From contig JAFMSC010000075.1 in assembly GCA_017353825.1 (NCBI GenBank), positions 1-12,614 on the forward strand: a stretch of 12,614 bases of DNA. The letters run 5' to 3'. How positions within the stretch are numbered: position 1 is the stretch's first letter; the number at the start of each line of letters is the position of its first letter. Shown piece by piece: positions 12,422 to 12,614 of the stretch. Source of the stretch: Hyphomicrobiaceae bacterium. Its GTDB lineage: Bacteria > Pseudomonadota > Alphaproteobacteria > Rhizobiales > Hyphomicrobiaceae. Below the pieces are notes generated by a model, which worked only from the letters and a program-made list of their open reading frames with translations, did not search any database and was not told the origin of the DNA. The position numbers were made by a program, and so were the translations under genes.

Positions 12422-12614
12422 CGGCCTCTCCTCTTCGAGATGGCGGCCAACTCGGGTCGTAGGCGACAAGCTCAATCCCGCCGGCCATTCCGGCCTCTTG
12501 GACTTAGACCGAGCTTTTCAGACCCTTCGAGCGGTAATCGTTGAACGGCGGGGGTTTTTGACTGAGTCCGCCGCGCAACAGTGTCCATGTAGAGGGCTTG
12601 CATAACGCCGCGAA

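Noticed and set aside
11182..12450. 422-codon minus-strand open frame opposite the DUF4261-like gene
   Set aside because: It is Arg/Gly/Val-rich shadow composition, and it runs through palindromes and tandem repeats at both ends.
12319..12605. Open plus-strand frame continuing to 12605
   Set aside because: It is the out-of-frame continuation of a shadow inside the DUF4261-like gene and contains the 13-bp repeat; there is no start signal after 12318.

Overview
The window is GC-rich throughout. Its coding sequences have strong third-position G/C bias and purine-rich ribosome binding sites. Gene content (CaiB/BaiF CoA-transferase, ADP-forming acyl-CoA synthetase, an IlvD/Edd sugar-acid dehydratase very like Caulobacter XylD, a DUF2214 membrane protein, and an S1C-type protease relative with an altered triad) suggests an alphaproteobacterium, probably near Hyphomicrobiales or Rhodospirillales. 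That placement is an inference from remembered family members, not a computed phylogeny.

Layout, left to right. An ADP-forming acyl-CoA synthetase on the minus strand runs off the left edge; it begins with GTG at 1330. Divergent from it is a nitroreductase-family flavoprotein (1485-2162, +), followed by a secreted class-3 lipase-like protein (2321-3262, +). Convergent with the lipase is a secreted dienelactone-hydrolase-type alpha/beta hydrolase (3372-4361, -). Upstream of that hydrolase lies what I read as a broken LysE/RhtB exporter (about 4656-4922, -). Its start overlaps the stop of a CaiB/BaiF CoA-transferase (4922-6109, -), which is preceded on the same strand by a D-2-hydroxyacid dehydrogenase (6191-7144) and a four-helix DUF2214 membrane protein (7260-7718). 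A trypsin/PDZ protein that lacks all three catalytic residues (7867-8835, +) diverges from DUF2214 and converges on the IlvD/Edd dehydratase (8984-10792, -). A long palindrome-rich, gene-poor stretch (10793-11481) leads to a DUF4261-like protein (11482-12318, +). The last 296 bases hold repeats and no gene I can support.

How the genes fit together. Most are chromosomal carbon and CoA metabolism genes: acyl-CoA synthesis, CoA transfer, 2-hydroxyacid oxidation or reduction, sugar-acid dehydration and ester hydrolysis. The dehydrogenase and CoA-transferase, with the broken exporter behind them, look like one transcription unit. The other genes look like one- or two-gene units.

I see no CRISPR array, no intact mobile element, no rRNA or tRNA gene and no defence system. 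The most unusual features are the catalytically dead S1C protein, the decayed exporter that follows a TGATG junction, and the non-coding DNA. Seven sets of short tandem duplications (10-19 bp units) sit in the gaps between genes, and four of them overlap a start or stop codon. There are also several strong hairpins and a cluster of four palindromes within 90 bases.
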